This document shows positions 27,201 to 28,646 of a stretch of DNA of 28,646 bases, one piece after another (within the stretch, counting starts at the first letter, position 1; every line of letters begins with the position of its first letter). The position numbers and the translations under genes are program-made. The notes below the pieces were generated by a model. It saw only the letters and a list, made by a program, of their open reading frames with translations, was not told the origin of the DNA and searched no databases. Source of the stretch: a bacterium (lineage in GTDB: Bacteria; CSSED10-310; JAJRTK01); the NCBI GenBank assembly GCA_024278345.1, contig JAJRTK010000232.1, positions 1-28,646 on the forward strand. Direction: 5' to 3'.

Positions 27201-28299
27201 GCGCACAGGACATCGCCCGGGCCGTCGTATTGACGGCGTCCCCCATGATGTCCAGTGAACGCCGCCTGGCATTGCCAACCTCGATGTTCACCACCACACC
27301 CTCGTGGATGCCCCCGCGAAACCGAAACTGCGCCGGTAACCCCTTGAGCAGACCGGCAGCCACCTGTGCGGCACGGTTGGGATCATCCTCGTGAGCCACG
27401 GGAAAACCGAACACCGCAATCCACTTCGCGCCTTTGCCGGAAAGATCACTCTTGAGCAGGAGTCCATCCACGTCATCCAGGAGACCCGTCAGCCGCAAAT
27501 AGAAGGCCTGTAGGAGCCGCATCGACCAACCGCGGGTCTCCAGGAAGAGACAGGTCAAGCGGCGATAGCCGCCCTCGAGGTTTCCCGCCAAAGCCCGCAA
27601 TCGAGGCGGCAAATAGGCTCCCAAAACTGCCGCCCCGGGCAAGTCCGAGCTCAAGTCGTCGCCACGAGGTTCCAAGGCGCTTGGCATCCCCCGAACCCGC
27701 GCTCGAACCGCGACCGACACGGCGACCTCTCCTCTATCGGCTTTCCCCTCAAGACGCGCCAAAGCAGTGACCGACGGGCCGGTGGCGTGATAGTGCGCCT
27801 GCTCGGCCCTCCCCAAATGAAGGCCGTGGACAATGCCGTGATGCACGGCCTGGGAAATCCCCAGGGTGATGGGCCCCACGGAAGTCGGGAAGCTCGGCTG
27901 GCGCTCAAACTGCTCTCGAATCCTCTCCGCTGCCAACCGCGCCCGAACCGACCCTCCAGGATCTGGGAAAACGGCAAACACCGCGTCTCCGCCAAAGCTG
28001 ATGATACTCCCGCCCTGGCTGTGGATCGCCTCGATGACGGGAAGAAACGCCCTGTTGATGACGTCCCATACCTCTTCGGCACCCTCTCTTCCAGCACCCT
28101 GAAGCCGCTCGGTCAGAACCGTAAATCCGCTGATATCACAGAACAATAGCCCTGCCGGGAAGCGATCCGCCGCAGGATAGGACGAGGGCATCCTCCCCTG
28201 GGCGAGGCGCATCGCTAGATAACCTGGAAGATAGGGTCGAAACATTCCGTGGGCCCGTGAAGGTGAGCTGATGGACAGCTCAGGATAGCGGATCGGCAC
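24202..28299 (-). CDS. Soluble adenylyl cyclase-like protein: two cyclase domains, ATPase, TPRs
   Basis: This 1,365-residue cytoplasmic protein has the plan of mammalian soluble adenylyl cyclase. The first class III domain (about 48-205) has both metal-binding Asp residues, D55 in CDISGFT and D105 in GGDAVFAVF, but its usual Asn is Thr (GPSVTALARL). The second (about 245-408) has Glu254 and lacks the second Asp (GKGAKWIAVFGFP), yet keeps the transition-state pair N357 and R361 in DIMGDAVNTTAR. One composite active site making cAMP is therefore expected. Next come an ATPase with Walker A GEAGIGKS (450-457) and Walker B VIEDLHWAD (572-580), and a TPR-rich C terminus from about 800. The start is the in-frame GTG at 28299, with no clear ribosome site; Met19 (28245) is an alternative. 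It shares its ATPase-TPR plan with the 7821 kinase. The S8 protease gene lies downstream, 182 bp away. Confidence 0.92.
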   Translation of the reverse strand: MPIRYPELSISSPSRAHGMFRPYLPGYLAMRLAQGRMPSSYPAADRFPAGLLFCDISGFTVLTERLQGAGREGAEEVWDVINRAFLPVIEAIHSQGGSIISFGGDAVFAVFPDPGGSVRARLAAERIREQFERQPSFPTSVGPITLGISQAVHHGIVHGLHLGRAEQAHYHATGPSVTALARLEGKADRGEVAVSVAVRARVRGMPSALEPRGDDLSSDLPGAAVLGAYLPPRLRALAGNLEGGYRRLTCLFLETRGWSMRLLQAFYLRLTGLLDDVDGLLLKSDLSGKGAKWIAVFGFPVAHEDDPNRAAQVAAGLLKGLPAQFRFRGGIHEGVVVNIEVGNARRRSLDIMGDAVNTTARAMSCAHWGQVMMTDSLVARLHGAETELQGSFRVKGKAKPLRLYSLLGRSRSCRRLRVDAPIVGRAEDLAGLVRRLPEARDGLGRILTIQGEAGIGKSRLKEELASRARALGFTVAEGAAQSFGDPAYGAIGRLIQSCLPDGAGSEFERVWQEGRRLGLSEIDCHHLGAILGHRQPGSPLDQLEPKAIRLNSLLAIRYFLLALARERPHLYVIEDLHWADEATRDAVRHLAAAIGEYPAVLLILSRPGCELPRSHEACVLSELSQKAIGSMLQALLGEGVSDPLRDLVAGRSGGNPLYVEELVRHLRESGLLREQEGRLTLDREPGREELPPTIEALIAARLDRLAPDARRVTRVAAILGREFDGGLLDRFQEVRSELPTVLVELRERQILVKAAGSRLAFRHVLTREVAYGSILVRHRRRLHRRAAEAIEEQFSHDRELHLPALGHHWEYAGEAARAVEAYRGAGHQASGTGAQLEAMEFFSSALRLLKPEEERIRLDLLRDRASAEKFHGFLHKAGEDLAIARDLARKLALPREEVEVVLETAEIAGRRGDLDRLAAEAEKAGVLARCHSLLQQEIRAKSFMGRVEFRQGRADQALEMVQKAIVLARELGEPKLEALLLDQQGTMESFQGAFEKAIDTLDRALELCRQHGDHRRGVSVLNDLATVYYRRGDWERTDRVFRQALDLCQKTGDRYLVAVVLGNLGTVAAQRREIEVAAGYFQQAAELCKEIGDGDGRRRHVGNLASLWRIMGRLGEALEAFEQLGSQQAEAGSIEEQTLVWFNLGSVLVDLGEFPRAGELLDACVASSRERKDRVQLCDALQLQGEIAWLNSDRREAGKKWREAHRLANEIGYTEVEILARICQWLPGNREPMKSEKDLLGVAAFLEGHRDSDLFLEAALCFAEVALEYSSLSSIVRRASALLSDAREEMVSTGARRQLYLAHWFQSRLLQVQGDGVAAKAALREARKEEARMEENLPTGLAQVFHRHPRVRPLWEPLNRGSRDL

Positions 28300-28394
28300 G
28301 GCGGATGTCGAACCGTCCCCGACGCACTGTTCCTTCTACCGCGAAGGCTCGCTGCGACCCTTTTACAATCGCTTCATGGAGGGTTCATCCGTGG

Positions 28395-28455
28395 AGGGGC
28401 GGGAACGGCTGTGAGCGACCCGGAAGGAACGCAACCAAAAGAGAAAGTGGCCGGA
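28395..28455 (+). repeat. Dispersed intergenic repeat, copy C
   Basis: The core at 28421-28450 reads CGGAAGGAACGCAACCAAAA then GAGAAAGTGG and is followed by CCGGAA. The G-rich lead-in starts near 28395. The AAGTGGCCG ending is shared with copy E. It lies upstream of the cyclase gene, on the opposite strand sense. Confidence 0.65.
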
Positions 28456-28552
28456 ACGATGATCAATCCCACGTTGGGCCTCGTCCATCGTTTGGGGCAG
28501 CCCACTGTCATGGCCTGTGCCCGATTTTCGGTGGTGCTCTACCCCTAGGGCA

Positions 28553-28580
28553 TTGACAATTGCTTTTTTCTCAGTAGGAT
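28553..28580 (+). promoter_or_regulatory. Sigma-70-type promoter for the rightward gene
   Basis: TTGACA at 28553-28558 and TAGGAT at 28575-28580 are separated by 16 nt that include a T-run. Transcription would start near 28587, giving a leader of about 25 nt before the ATG at 28612. Confidence 0.55.
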
Positions 28581-28611
28581 CGGTGAAACCCCTAACGAAT
28601 AGGGAGAAGAG

Positions 28612-28646
28612 ATGCCTTCATCGAAATGCGAGCCCCGGGAGGGCGA
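28612..28646 (+). CDS. Start of a gene cut by the window edge
   Basis: An ATG at 28612 is preceded by AGGGAGAAGAG, a good ribosome site, and by a sigma-70-type promoter. Only MPSSKCEPREG can be read before the window ends, so no function can be proposed. Confidence 0.5.
   Translation, partial: MPSSKCEPREG

Larger units (their letters stand above)
28300..28611. other. Divergent intergenic region upstream of cyclase
   Basis: This gap of about 310 bp separates the leftward cyclase gene from a rightward gene start at 28612. It contains dispersed repeat copy C and, near its right end, a sigma-70-type promoter for the rightward gene. I see no convincing promoter for the cyclase gene. Confidence 0.6.

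Noticed and set aside
1-28646. tRNA, rRNA, riboswitch, integrase, transposase or phage genes
   Set aside because: Looked for on both strands; nothing with convincing sequence or fold was seen.

Overview
The window is GC-rich, tightly packed, single-chromosome-type DNA from a Gram-negative bacterium. It carries lipoproteins, a type IV pilin-like gene, a eukaryote-like Ser/Thr kinase, a class III cyclase on an AAA-TPR scaffold, and large secreted FG-GAP/beta-helix/Fn3 proteins. That repertoire is typical of Myxococcota/deltaproteobacteria and similar complex Gram-negatives (Acidobacteriota, Eisenbacteria-like lineages). There is no rRNA, tRNA or ribosomal protein to place it further, so the lineage is an inference.

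Layout. 1-201 is a short element with 24-bp terminal inverted repeats that encloses four tandem hairpins. 362-4894 (+) looks like one operon: a two-PilZ-domain protein, a type IV pilin/pseudopilin-like protein, and a hybrid histidine kinase that overlaps the pilin stop codon. 4902-6577 (-) is a coupled pair, an exported protein followed by a HExxH metalloprotease-like lipoprotein. 6578-7820 is about 1.2 kb without a credible gene; it is full of inverted repeats and includes a second small element with terminal inverted repeats (7184-7339). 7821-13786 (+) holds a Ser/Thr kinase-ATPase-TPR protein, pyruvate kinase and a TerC-family membrane protein. 13992-15530 (-) is an M20 peptidase. 15724-19275 (+) holds a helical protein of unknown function, a three-EF-hand protein behind a sigma-54-type promoter with paired upstream inverted repeats, and a beta-propeller lipoprotein. 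19421-28299 (-) holds a 1,532-residue S8 protease with a nested architecture and a 1,365-residue homologue of soluble adenylyl cyclase. A new rightward gene begins at 28612.

Themes. Most genes concern signalling (PilZ, hybrid kinase, Ser/Thr kinase, cyclase, EF-hand) or the cell surface (pilin, lipoproteins, protease). The Ser/Thr kinase and the cyclase use the same chassis, an N-terminal catalytic head followed by an ATPase and TPRs, with different heads. Pyruvate kinase is the only central-metabolism enzyme.

The less-explained signals lie between the genes. One repeat, core GAGCGGAACGCAACCC, recurs five times, always outside genes, and the two elements with terminal inverted repeats carry hairpins whose arms vary while pairing is kept.
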